Below, one piece after another: positions 47,603 through 55,512 of a stretch of DNA of 64,000 nt. The translations under genes and the position numbers were made by a program. Each line of letters starts with the position of its first letter. The first letter of the stretch is position 1. Source of the DNA: Alicyclobacillus herbarius DSM 13609 (lineage in GTDB: Bacteria; Bacillota; Bacilli; Alicyclobacillales; Alicyclobacillaceae); contig NZ_AUMH01000001.1 in NCBI RefSeq assembly GCF_000430585.1, positions 124,001 to 188,000 on the forward strand, written 5' to 3'. The notes beneath the pieces are model-generated. The model was not told where the DNA came from and did no database searches. It saw only the letters and a program-made list of their open reading frames with translations.

Positions 47603-49108
47603 TTATCGGTTGGCGTACGCATGCGGTGAGGGCGAGGCGTGTTGATGCAGGTAGTTCAGGGTCTGCTCTACGGCGGTCTGCGCCTGGGCAATACAATCTG
47701 GGATGCCGACGCCGCGGTAACCGGCGCCGGTCAGGAAAACTCCTGGGAGTTTTTCCGTCAGTTCTTGTTCTACGGCCTGCAACCGGCCCAGGTGACCAAC
47801 TCCGTATTGGGGCATCGCTTTTACCCAACGCGTTACGCGGGTGAACACCGGCTGCGCCGTGATGCCGACGAGTTCGGCAAGCTCTTGCCGGATACGGCGA
47901 ATCATCTCTGCGTCATCCAAGTCCAGGCCTTCTTCCTGTCCGGCGCGTCCGACAAAGCACCGTAGCACCGCGTACCCGTGCGGGGTGGTGTGCGGCCATT
48001 TGGTGGAGAGCCACGTGCTCGCCGTCATCAACCGCCGTTCGACGCGCGGAGCCAGAAAACCGGATGCGTCCAGCACCGGTAGGTTCTCGCTCCGGTACGC
48101 CAGGGAGACCGTGGCGGTGGAGACGTAGGGGATGTCGGCCAGGTAGCGAGCTCGAGCCAGCCAAGGCTTAAGCAGCTCTGCGGCAACAAAGGCGGGCGCC
48201 GCGATGATCACCGCATCTGCCGTGAGGTTTTGTACGCCGGTCGGGGTGGTGAATGACACGCAGTACCGCCCATCCTCCGTTTGGTGGAGCGACTCCACGC
48301 GCGCCTTTGTGTAAAGCTTTGCCCAAGTATGGAGTTCGTCGTAGAGGCGCTCGACCAGCGTTGAAAAGCCGCCCCTCAAGGCGACGAACGCGCTGCGACC
48401 ACCCGGCGTCGCGGAAACCGCAGCCGCAGCGGCGGGCCCCTGGGCCCTCGCCTGTGCCGCCCGCCAGCGGCGCTCCGCAGCGCTTCCCAGCATCAGGCTG
48501 CCGTATTCGCGTTCCAGCCGACGAAACTGGGGGAAGGTCGCCTCAAGGCTCAGGGAGTCGGCGCGACCGGCATAGATTCCGGCCAACAAAGGCTCGCACA
48601 GCCGGTCCACCCATTCGTCTCCCAAACGCCGGCGCAGGAAGGCGCCCACCGATACGTCCCCTTCCTCGCGCATCGGGGGAAGTACCAAGTCTCGCAGCGC
48701 GCGCCACTTTCCCCGGGCAGAGATCACCTCATTGCCCCAGAGAGCATCCCAGTGCGCAGGAATGCCCATGTTCGTGCCGCTGGGCAGGAGGGCAAGTTTG
48801 CCCCTCGAGACCACGTAGGTCCGGGCCACGCCAGATCCGGACGGAACCAGCTCCGCTTCGATGCCCAGTGACCGCACGAGCCCAATTCCGGCCGGCTTCC
48901 GTACCAGCATCGAATCGGGCCCGCCTTCCAGGATGAATCCATCCTCGCGATACGTGAACAGTTTTCCCCCCAGCCGTCCATCCGCCTCAAGCACGGTACA
49001 TTCGAAGGACGTGGACTTCGCGTCCCGGGCCATCTGCTGCAAATAAAATGCGCAGGCCAAGCCGCTGATGCCCCCGCCGACAATGACTACGCGTTTCGCG
49101 GGTGTCAT
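47603..49108 (-). CDS. hemY: Coproporphyrinogen/protoporphyrinogen oxidase (HemY/CgoX type)
   Basis: 501-residue FAD enzyme. A dinucleotide motif VIVGGGISGLACAFYL is at the N-terminus, and a C-terminal FAD-contacting stretch VFLTGAGYRGVGIPDCI is present. In Firmicutes this enzyme oxidises coproporphyrinogen III to coproporphyrin III in the coproporphyrin-dependent heme route. An Ala/Arg/Gln-rich insert lies near residues 210-235. It overlaps hemH by four bases; third gene of hemE-hemH-hemY. Confidence 0.93.
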   Translation of the reverse strand: MTPAKRVVIVGGGISGLACAFYLQQMARDAKSTSFECTVLEADGRLGGKLFTYREDGFILEGGPDSMLVRKPAGIGLVRSLGIEAELVPSGSGVARTYVVSRGKLALLPSGTNMGIPAHWDALWGNEVISARGKWRALRDLVLPPMREEGDVSVGAFLRRRLGDEWVDRLCEPLLAGIYAGRADSLSLEATFPQFRRLEREYGSLMLGSAAERRWRAAQARAQGPAAAAAVSATPGGRSAFVALRGGFSTLVERLYDELHTWAKLYTKARVESLHQTEDGRYCVSFTTPTGVQNLTADAVIIAAPAFVAAELLKPWLARARYLADIPYVSTATVSLAYRSENLPVLDASGFLAPRVERRLMTASTWLSTKWPHTTPHGYAVLRCFVGRAGQEEGLDLDDAEMIRRIRQELAELVGITAQPVFTRVTRWVKAMPQYGVGHLGRLQAVEQELTEKLPGVFLTGAGYRGVGIPDCIAQAQTAVEQTLNYLHQHASPSPHAYANR

Positions 49109-50034
49109 TCGTGTTCCCTCCCCGGCTGTCTGAGTTTCTGCTCGGCAAGGTCCGCCAAAACCCGGATAAAGTCCGGATCGTCATTCAGGGACTCGGTACG
49201 CACGAGCCGCATGCCTAAGGAGTCGGCCAGTTGTCGGCATTCAATGTCGATGTCGTATAAAACCTCCAGGTGGTCTGAAACAAACCCGGCCGGGCACACA
49301 ACCACCTCTCGGCAACCTTCTTCGGCCAGCTGTCGCAGCACGACTAGGATGTCGGGACCCAGCCACTCGTCCGCAGTACGGCCGGCACTCTGCCACGCGT
49401 AGGTCACACGCTCCAAGCCGAGGCGGTGGGCGACCGCCTGTCCGGTCTCACGCAGCTGCTTTGGGTACGGGTCGCCCTGCTGTAAAATCCGCGCTGGCAA
49501 GCTGTGGGCGCTGAAGATGACCGGGGCACGCTCTGGGTGGCGCAGCTTCTGACGCGCGGCGTGCACCCGCTCAGCCAAGAGTTGAATCAAACCGGGATGG
49601 AGGTGCCAACTACGAATTTCGTGTACGCGCAGCGGGGTCTCAAGGGCGGCGCGGCGGACCTCGGCGAGGTACGTCTCTACGCTCAAGGCAGAGTAGTGCG
49701 GTGCTAAAACCAGTGCCACCGTCTCGCGAATTCCTTCCTGGACCATACGTTCAACCGTTTCCGCGATAAACGGGGCGGTGTGTTTATAGCCAAGGTAGAC
49801 GCGCGCCGGCAAGGCGTTTTCGTTCAACTTCTGTTGCAGGCCTTGAACGGTCGCCTGGGTAATGGCGTTCAGAGGGGAGACGCCGCCGATGGACTCATAG
49901 CGACGAACGAGATCGGCCAACAGTTCGGGAGTGGGTTTCCGGCCGTGGCGGATATGGGTGTAATAAGCCTCGACCTCGGCCAAGCTGCGCGGAGTTCCGT
50001 AGGCCATCAGCAGCACACCGAGCTTCAAATTCAT
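49105..50034 (-). CDS. hemH: Ferrochelatase (coproporphyrin type)
   Basis: 309 residues. It inserts Fe(II) into coproporphyrin III. LGVLLMAYGTPRSLAEVEAY at the start and FSAHSLPARIL with the catalytic His are recognisable, followed by WQSAGRTADEWLGPD and VCPAGFVSDHLEVLYDID, with a conserved Glu. It overlaps hemE and hemY by four bases each. Confidence 0.95.
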   Translation of the reverse strand: MNLKLGVLLMAYGTPRSLAEVEAYYTHIRHGRKPTPELLADLVRRYESIGGVSPLNAITQATVQGLQQKLNENALPARVYLGYKHTAPFIAETVERMVQEGIRETVALVLAPHYSALSVETYLAEVRRAALETPLRVHEIRSWHLHPGLIQLLAERVHAARQKLRHPERAPVIFSAHSLPARILQQGDPYPKQLRETGQAVAHRLGLERVTYAWQSAGRTADEWLGPDILVVLRQLAEEGCREVVVCPAGFVSDHLEVLYDIDIECRQLADSLGMRLVRTESLNDDPDFIRVLADLAEQKLRQPGREHE

Positions 50035-51086
50035 ACCCTCACCCCCTGTTCTTTCAATCTCTGCTCGCTGTAGCTGTGGACGAACTCGGTCAATCGCTGC
50101 AGTTTCGACGCGTCTGTTAGTCGATGAACGCCGTGGCCCAAATTGAAGATAAATCCGGAATGGTTCAGTCCCTGATCGAGGATGCTCTTGGTTCGCGCTT
50201 CGATGACCTCCCAGGGGGCAAACAAAAGCGCTGGGTCGAGGTTTCCCTGCAGGGCGACTTGGGGACCCACGCGCGTTGCGGCATCTTCCAAGCGCACACG
50301 CCAGTCGACGCCAATCACGGTGGCCCCGGTCTCGGGCCAGATGGGCAACAGTTCGCCCGTGGTCACGCCAAAATAGATGAGGGGTACGTCAAACGGCTCT
50401 AGGGCATCCATAATCCGCCGCATCGTTGGCAGGACAAACACCCGGTAGTCGTCAGGCGAAAGGCTCCCAACCCAGGAGTCAAACAGCTGGACGGCATCCA
50501 CACCCGCCGCAATTTGCGACTGTAGGTAGCGGATGGTCACGTCCGCCAGGGTATCCATCAAGTCTTGCCAGAGACTCGGCTCGGACCACATCATCTGTTT
50601 TGTCCGCAGGTAATCGCGTGACGGCCCCCCTTCAATGATGTAGCTGGCGAGAGTGAAAGGGGCGCCGGCGAAGCCGATGAGCGGGACCGGCAGCTCCCGT
50701 TTTAAGCCTCGGATGCTTTCGAATACGTACGGCAGGGCTTCCTCCGGTTCAAACCGGTGTAAGGACTCCACATCCTGCCGGCTCCGGACCGGGTGGGCCA
50801 AAACCGGTCCGACGTGCTCTTGAATGTCGAACTCACGTCCCATCGCACCGATAGGCAAAGAAATATCAGAAAACAAGATGGCGGCGTCGACCCCCAGCTG
50901 TTCCACGGGGAGGCGAGTAACCTGTACACAGAGTTCCGGTTGTCGGCAGATCTCCAGCAGCGAATATCGCTCGCGCAGCTGCCGGTATTCCGGCTGATAG
51001 CGGCCAGCCTGGCGCATAAACCAGACCGGCGAAACATCGACCGGCTGGCGCCGGCACGCCTTTAAGAATCGATCCGTTCGCGACAT
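50031..51086 (-). CDS. hemE: Uroporphyrinogen decarboxylase
   Basis: 351 residues. It decarboxylates uroporphyrinogen III to coproporphyrinogen III. The signature PVWFMRQAGRYQPEYRQLR is near the N-terminus, with ILFSDISLP and GFAGAPFTLASYIIEGG further on. AGAGGG precedes the ATG. First gene of the heme operon, with a promoter about 120 bp upstream. Confidence 0.96.
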   Translation of the reverse strand: MSRTDRFLKACRRQPVDVSPVWFMRQAGRYQPEYRQLRERYSLLEICRQPELCVQVTRLPVEQLGVDAAILFSDISLPIGAMGREFDIQEHVGPVLAHPVRSRQDVESLHRFEPEEALPYVFESIRGLKRELPVPLIGFAGAPFTLASYIIEGGPSRDYLRTKQMMWSEPSLWQDLMDTLADVTIRYLQSQIAAGVDAVQLFDSWVGSLSPDDYRVFVLPTMRRIMDALEPFDVPLIYFGVTTGELLPIWPETGATVIGVDWRVRLEDAATRVGPQVALQGNLDPALLFAPWEVIEARTKSILDQGLNHSGFIFNLGHGVHRLTDASKLQRLTEFVHSYSEQRLKEQGVRV

Positions 51087-51204
51087 GCATACCCTCTTTT
51101 CTCAGGCCGGGCTGGCTTGCCCGCAGTGGCACAAAACCTCAACCCGGGGCAAAAACGCCCTTAAGATAAGCCGATAAGCGGGATTTGGAAATCAGTTCAA
51201 CCCA

Positions 51205-51234
51205 GTTATACTCAATCCCTGGACAAGGTTGCAA
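51205..51234 (-). promoter_or_regulatory. Promoter of hemE-hemH-hemY
   Basis: On the minus strand, TTGCAA (51234-51229) and TATAAC (51210-51205) are 18 bp apart. The leader of about 115 nt shows no obvious riboswitch. Confidence 0.55.
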
Positions 51235-51304
51235 CCAACTGCCCCCAGTGTTCCATGCTTGGCGCGGGGGCTGACGCGAACTGTCGCGGAACGGTCACAA
51301 GCAG

Positions 51305-51310
51305 TATAAT
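51305..51310 (+). promoter_or_regulatory. -10 element upstream of the bacilliredoxin gene
   Basis: A consensus TATAAT about 55 bp before the start. The -35 is poor (CTGTCG at 18 bp). Confidence 0.4.
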
Positions 51311-51365
51311 AGAAGAGACGACGATGGAGTCGCCGCTTGCATCCGATTGGCGAGGAGGCATGGAG

Positions 51366-51797
51366 ATGTCGATGGAATTGGATTTCTACGCGATGATGGT
51401 TCAGCCGATGCGCGATGAATTGACGCAGATAGGCTTTCGTGAGCTAAGGACGCCGGAAGAAGTCGATGAAGCGTTGCAGAAGAAGGACGGGACCACGCTG
51501 GTCTTTGTCAATTCGGTCTGTGGCTGCGCGGGCGGCATTGCGCGTCCGGCGGCAGGTTTGGCGTTGGAACACGATAAACGGCCAGACAACCTGGTGACGG
51601 TGTTTGCGGGCCAGGATAAGGAAGCCACCGCTCGCGCGCGTGAGTATTTCGAAGGCTTGCCTCCCTCTTCTCCATCCATGTTTTTGTTTAAGGATGGAAA
51701 ACTGGTTGGGGCGTTGCACCGCCACGATATCGAAGGCTCGGACGCGCAAGCGGTCGCGGAAAAGCTGAAATCGTTGTTTGACGAGTACTGCGCTTAA
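51366..51797 (+). CDS. Bacilliredoxin (BrxA/BrxB family, YphP/YqiW)
   Basis: 143 residues. A thioredoxin-like fold with the CGC motif in [14 protein letters not shown] near residue 55, and the family N-terminus [18 protein letters not shown]. Bacilliredoxins remove bacillithiol from protein cysteines in the oxidative-stress response. Three closely spaced ATGs occur; 51366 is favoured by GGAGG seven bases upstream. BrxA and BrxB cannot be told apart here. Confidence 0.93.
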   Translation: MSMELDFYAMMVQPMRDELTQIGFRELRTPEEVDEALQKKDGTTLVFVNSVCGCAGGIARPAAGLALEHDKRPDNLVTVFAGQDKEATARAREYFEGLPPSSPSMFLFKDGKLVGALHRHDIEGSDAQAVAEKLKSLFDEYCA

Positions 51798-51920
51798 GCC
51801 GCTTGCGTTGAACTGAGGCGCTTGGCCCGTGCAGATATGCGACGGGATGTCCGCGCGGGCGTGATCCCGGCCGATGCCACAGGCGTCATCGCCCGATGAA
51901 TCAATACATCCAACTCGGTT

Positions 51921-51953
51921 GAACGACCACCGTCGAGAAGCGGTTGGTCGTTC
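51921..51953 (+). repeat. Inverted repeat upstream of the DtxR-family gene
   Basis: GAACGACCACCG (51921-51932) and CGG-T-TGGTCGTTC (51941-51953) form a 12-bp stem with one bulged T. It could end the bacilliredoxin transcript or act as a regulator site for the next gene. No T-run follows. Confidence 0.55.
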
Positions 51954-52033
51954 GCTTATGTTAGAATATGGATTGGAGGGAATTCTGTCCGCAGTTGTCG
52001 CAAATCGTCGACAAGAACTCCCAGGAGGCTGTT

Positions 52034-52696
52034 ATGGCTCGCAGACACGGAATGGAAGAATACCTCGAAGCGATATATGTCTTGAACGGTGAAGGGGAAA
52101 CGGTCATCCCTTCGCGGCTGGCGGATTACCTCGGCGTCGCCCGTCCGACGGTAACGCAAACCGTGCAACGGTTGACCCAGTCTGGGTACGTGTCCACGGG
52201 AGAAGGCAAGGAAATCGTACTTACGGAGAGTGGCCGGGAACGGGCGGAGCAGGTGGTGCGCCGACACCGTTTGCTCGAGCGCTGGCTCACTGACGAACTC
52301 GGGCTGGATTGGGCGGACGCCCATGTGGAAGCAGGGCGGCTTGAGCACAGCATCTCGTCGTTGGTCGAACGGCAACTGTTTGAACGACTCGGACACCCCA
52401 CGACTTGTCCGCACGGCAATGTGATTCCCGGTTCGGGAGCGTCGCAGCCGCAGGGTCAGCCGCTGTCTGAGGTGCCGGCACCCGCCGATGTCCGCGTCAT
52501 CCGGATCGTCGAGATGGCCGAGGAAGACCTGGATTTACTGCGTTTCTTACATCGCGCCGGGATTGTCCCAGGCAACCGTCTGCATCTTACCCGTGGGCTC
52601 GATCCGTACGAGGCTGGGATTGAGGTGGTCGTCGGCGACAGCACATACGCCCTGGATGAATCCGTGGCTCGACGGGTGCTTGTCCAGCCGGCATAA
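52034..52696 (+). CDS. DtxR/MntR-family metal-dependent transcriptional regulator
   Basis: 220 residues. A winged helix (residues 5-65, EEYLEAIYVLNGE and GVARPTVTQTVQRL), a dimerisation and metal-binding domain with HxxxE-like ligands (RRHRLLERWL, CPHGNVIPGSG), and a C-terminal SH3-like FeoA domain (from about 145). Three domains and the CPHG motif are nearer to IdeR/DtxR than to the two-domain MntR, so iron or manganese control is likely. The ATG at 52034 follows CCAGGAGG. Confidence 0.88.
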   Translation: MARRHGMEEYLEAIYVLNGEGETVIPSRLADYLGVARPTVTQTVQRLTQSGYVSTGEGKEIVLTESGRERAEQVVRRHRLLERWLTDELGLDWADAHVEAGRLEHSISSLVERQLFERLGHPTTCPHGNVIPGSGASQPQGQPLSEVPAPADVRVIRIVEMAEEDLDLLRFLHRAGIVPGNRLHLTRGLDPYEAGIEVVVGDSTYALDESVARRVLVQPA

Positions 52697-52755
52697 GAGG
52701 CTCCACTTTGGCTCATCTTAGGACTGTTGTGTCTCGGCTGGGGTGTCTTCGCAGC

Positions 52756-52815
52756 AGGCACGGACACGCGTTTCGGTACCCCCTTTCGGGGTACTACCGC
52801 GTGCTCACCGTGCCT
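52756..52815 (+). repeat. Three-tier long inverted repeat before the dacF-like gene
   Basis: Nested perfect arms: AGGCACGG (52756-52763) with CCGTGCCT (52808-52815), CACGCG (52765-52770) with CGCGTG (52798-52803), and GTACCCC (52776-52782) with GGGGTAC (52788-52794) closing a CTTTC loop. It gives 21 pairs in 60 nt with small internal loops. No poly-T follows, so it is not a simple terminator. Confidence 0.75.
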
Positions 52816-52868
52816 GTATTCACGTTACAGCCTGATCTGCAGTCTGAAAGGTGGAGGAGTGTGGGTCT

Positions 52869-53729
52869 GTGAATCCTTCCCGGAGTCCGGTTTGGCGGCG
52901 GTGGCTTAGTTTCTTGACGGCCTGCCTAACTGTGGTGAGTCTGTTTACGATTCATGCCTCAGCGCGTGAAGGTGGACCTTCTCGGGTTTACGTCAACGCG
53001 CGCGCCGCGGTCGTTCTTGACGCCGACAGTGGACGCATTCTCTATGCGAAAAACGCGGATGAACCCTTCTATCCAGCCAGCACCACGAAACTGATGACGG
53101 CCATTCTCCTGGTAGAATACCTGCATATGCATGACCCGGTCTACATCAGCGAGACGGCCGCGCGTCAGGAGCGTGTTCGGCTCGGGCTGAAGCCGGATAC
53201 CTACATTACGGCTGAACAAGCCCTGAATGCTCTCATTATGAAAAGCGCCAACGACGTCGCCTACGCCGTCGCTGAGACCATCGGCGGATCGCAGCTTGGT
53301 TTCGCCCGCATGATGAATGTGAAGGCGCGTCTGTTGGGGTGTACGCATACGAATTTCGTCACCCCAAACGGATTGCACGATGATGGGCATCGCTCATCCG
53401 CCCATGACATCGCCTTGATTCTGCGCGAGGCCGTGCGTCATCCCGAGATTGTTCAGGCGATGCAGACGAAGCAGTATACGATTGAGGACAAGACCATTCG
53501 CAACGGGAACCGGTTCATCTACCTTACCGACAGTCCCTTTGGTGAAATCGTCGGGGGCAAGACAGGCTATACCTCGAAAGCCATGTATTGTCTCGCGTTT
53601 GCGGTGCGTCAGCACGGGCGTCTACGGATATCCGTAGTGTTGGGTGCCCCGCGTAAGAGTTTGATGTATCGCGAGACGCAAAGGCTGCTGCAGTTTGCCG
53701 CGGAAAACCGCGACGTGGAGCTGGTCTAA
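52869..53729 (+). CDS. D-alanyl-D-alanine carboxypeptidase (DacF-like, S11), catalytic domain only
   Basis: 286 residues with a signal peptide (about 1-32). Serine peptidase motifs are STTK (ASTTKLMTAILL), SAN in MKSANDVAYAVAE, and KTGYT. It trims pentapeptides in the wall or cortex. Bacillus DacF has about 389 residues with a C-terminal beta domain and amphipathic anchor; this protein stops soon after the catalytic domain, so it is presumably soluble or periplasm-like. The GTG at 52869 follows GGAGGAG at nine bases. Confidence 0.9.
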   Translation: MNPSRSPVWRRWLSFLTACLTVVSLFTIHASAREGGPSRVYVNARAAVVLDADSGRILYAKNADEPFYPASTTKLMTAILLVEYLHMHDPVYISETAARQERVRLGLKPDTYITAEQALNALIMKSANDVAYAVAETIGGSQLGFARMMNVKARLLGCTHTNFVTPNGLHDDGHRSSAHDIALILREAVRHPEIVQAMQTKQYTIEDKTIRNGNRFIYLTDSPFGEIVGGKTGYTSKAMYCLAFAVRQHGRLRISVVLGAPRKSLMYRETQRLLQFAAENRDVELV

Positions 53730-53761
53730 TGCTGTGCAGCTCGCGGAATGAAGTTCACCCT

Positions 53762-54013
53762 TCACCGCATCCAGCTGGGGGTGCCGTTATTTTTCAGATC
53801 CATATCGAATAGCCCCTGATGGTGCCCGCACCATCCCCAGTAGCCCGAGTATCCTGCCCACATCCAATTGCCATCCCCCATCGAAAATCCAGCCGCGATT
53901 TTGACGGGGGAGAGGCTGTCCCACCCGTCCTCCATGTTTTGGCCTATATACACACCGCTGTTATTGTTGAACGAGGCGATGTTCACGTTTCCTCCGTGAA
54001 TCCAAACGCTCAT
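53762..54013 (-). CDS. GerPA/GerPF-like small spore protein
   Basis: 83 residues with GGAGGG ten bases before the ATG. The pattern NVNIASFNNNSGVYIG, followed by a Gly/Trp-rich central part and LFDMDLKNNG near the end, resembles the spore germination GerPA/PF family (N-S-V-x-x-N-S-x-V-x-x-G and D-x-D near the C-terminus). It is unusually rich in Trp and Gly (WMWAGYSGYWGWCGHH). Similarity is weak and from pattern only. It could instead be a lineage-specific coat protein. Confidence 0.5.
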   Translation of the reverse strand: MSVWIHGGNVNIASFNNNSGVYIGQNMEDGWDSLSPVKIAAGFSMGDGNWMWAGYSGYWGWCGHHQGLFDMDLKNNGTPSWMR

Positions 54014-54139
54014 ATCGCCATCTCCCTCCTCGCCCCATTGTGTGCCCACTTCGTTCGCGGTGCTACATCGAAACAAGCTGTTGACGAATATGTTGGGGTG
54101 ACGGGTACGCCGTTAAAGTTTACTGGGGGGATGAGGACG

Positions 54140-54370
54140 ATGCAGCGGTCTGTCGCTTTGGCGTATGTCCTCTGGTTCTTTCTGGGTTACCTCGGAGTAC
54201 ACCGCATGTACTGCGGACGGATGGTCAGTGGCGTCACGATGTTGACCTTAACGGTGATTGGCGGCGTCACGTTCCCGATTCTCATCGGTCACTTGTTGAT
54301 GTTCATCGTAGGTGTTTGGTGGCTCATTGACCTATTCTTGACCGCCGGTATGGCGCAGAGACATGGATGA
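54140..54370 (+). CDS. TM2-domain membrane protein
   Basis: 76 residues with the TM2 pattern: AYVLWFFLGYLGVHRMYCGR, then two membrane helices separated by a short turn, and WWLIDLFL at the end. The role is unknown. Start at 54140 with six G nine bases upstream; an ATG at 54131 abuts that G-run. Divergent from the GerPF-like gene. Confidence 0.82.
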   Translation: MQRSVALAYVLWFFLGYLGVHRMYCGRMVSGVTMLTLTVIGGVTFPILIGHLLMFIVGVWWLIDLFLTAGMAQRHG

Positions 54371-54461
54371 GTGTTCCGAACGGCTTGCCCCTTCCCGCGT
54401 GAGTCTGTTATGCTTCACCGATAGATAGCTGAAGGAGCACGGGTGAATGGAGGATGGACAC

Positions 54462-55448
54462 ATGCGGGTGCTGACAATTGGTGGGGTGCGTGTGGAGGAC
54501 CCGGTGATTTTGTCGCCGATGGCCGGGGTGTGCAATCCCCCGTTTCGCCGTTTAGCTAAAGAACTGGGGGCTGGCATGGTCTGTGCAGAGATGGTCAGTG
54601 ACAAGGCGCTCGTGAATGGAAATAAGAAGTCGCAAAAGATGCTAACCATTTTGCCGGACGAACACCCGGTCAGCCTGCAGTTGGTCGGGTATGACCGGGA
54701 GTCGATGATTCAGGCGGCCGAGATGGTGGGCGAAACCAACGCTGACCTGATTGACATCAACATGGGCTGCCCGGTCCTGAAAATCTATAAGAATGGGTCG
54801 GGCGCGGCGCTCGCTCGCGATCCCGAATACGCAGCTTCGATTGTCCGGGCTGTTGTTGAGAGGGTGGACAAGCCAGTTACGGTCAAGTTTCGCAAAGGTT
54901 GGGACGATGAACACATCAACGCGGTCGAAGTTGCCCAAGCGGTGGAGGCGGCCGGTGCCAGTGCGGTGGCCGTACACGGACGAACCGCCAAGCAGATGTA
55001 TAGCGGGCGTGCTGATTGGTCCATCATCCGGGCGGTGAAAGAGGCGGTGCGAATTCCCGTCATTGGCAACGGAGATGTGGCCAGTCCCGAGGATGCGCTA
55101 CGGATGTTTGAGGAGACCGGCTGCGATGGGGTCATGATTGGTCGTGCTGCCCTCGGCAACCCATGGATCTTCCGGGAAGTGACACACTTTTTGCGCACGG
55201 GAGAGAAGCTGGCCCCGCCAAGTGTGGAGGAGCGCATCGAGGTTGCAATCCGCCACCTGGAATTGTTGGTCGAGTATAAAGGCGAAAATATTGGGGTCAA
55301 AGAGATGCGCAAACACGCCGCCTGGTACATCAAGGGCCTGCCAGGGTGCGCGGAGATGCGCAACGTCATCAATCAGCAAACGACCTTGACGGGGATGCGG
55401 GATTGCTTGTTGGGGTTTTTGGACGCGTCGCTGTCGAAGGCCTCTTAA
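54462..55448 (+). CDS. dusB: tRNA-dihydrouridine synthase (DusB type)
   Basis: 328 residues. An FMN-dependent TIM barrel that reduces uridine in the tRNA D-loop. [16 protein letters not shown], the catalytic Cys in [14 protein letters not shown], and [14 protein letters not shown] with [12 protein letters not shown] are typical. A C-terminal helical RNA-binding part includes [12 protein letters not shown]. Start at 54462 matches the family with GGAGG eight bases upstream; an ATG at 54447, preceded by AAGGAG, is also possible. Confidence 0.95.
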   Translation: MRVLTIGGVRVEDPVILSPMAGVCNPPFRRLAKELGAGMVCAEMVSDKALVNGNKKSQKMLTILPDEHPVSLQLVGYDRESMIQAAEMVGETNADLIDINMGCPVLKIYKNGSGAALARDPEYAASIVRAVVERVDKPVTVKFRKGWDDEHINAVEVAQAVEAAGASAVAVHGRTAKQMYSGRADWSIIRAVKEAVRIPVIGNGDVASPEDALRMFEETGCDGVMIGRAALGNPWIFREVTHFLRTGEKLAPPSVEERIEVAIRHLELLVEYKGENIGVKEMRKHAAWYIKGLPGCAEMRNVINQQTTLTGMRDCLLGFLDASLSKAS

Positions 55449-55455
55449 TCATCGG

Positions 55456-55480
55456 GGCAGGCGCCGTGACGACGCCTGCC
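55456..55480. terminator. Hairpin between dusB and the MFS gene
   Basis: GGCAGGCG (55456-55463) and CGCCTGCC (55473-55480) form an 8-bp stem between convergent genes; no T-run on either side. Confidence 0.45.
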
Positions 55481-55512
55481 TCGCATCAGCTGGTAAACGG
55501 TGCGATGCAGGT

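Noticed and set aside
48253-48936. 227-codon plus-strand open frame opposite hemY
   Set aside because: Pro/Arg/Ser-rich product with no motif; hemY on the minus strand is clear.
52776-52800. GGTACC and ACCGCG-containing stretch as a third T-box
   Set aside because: The order and context do not match the T-box core AGGGTGGTACCGCG; the sequence is fully explained by nested palindrome arms, and the downstream gene is not amino-acid related.
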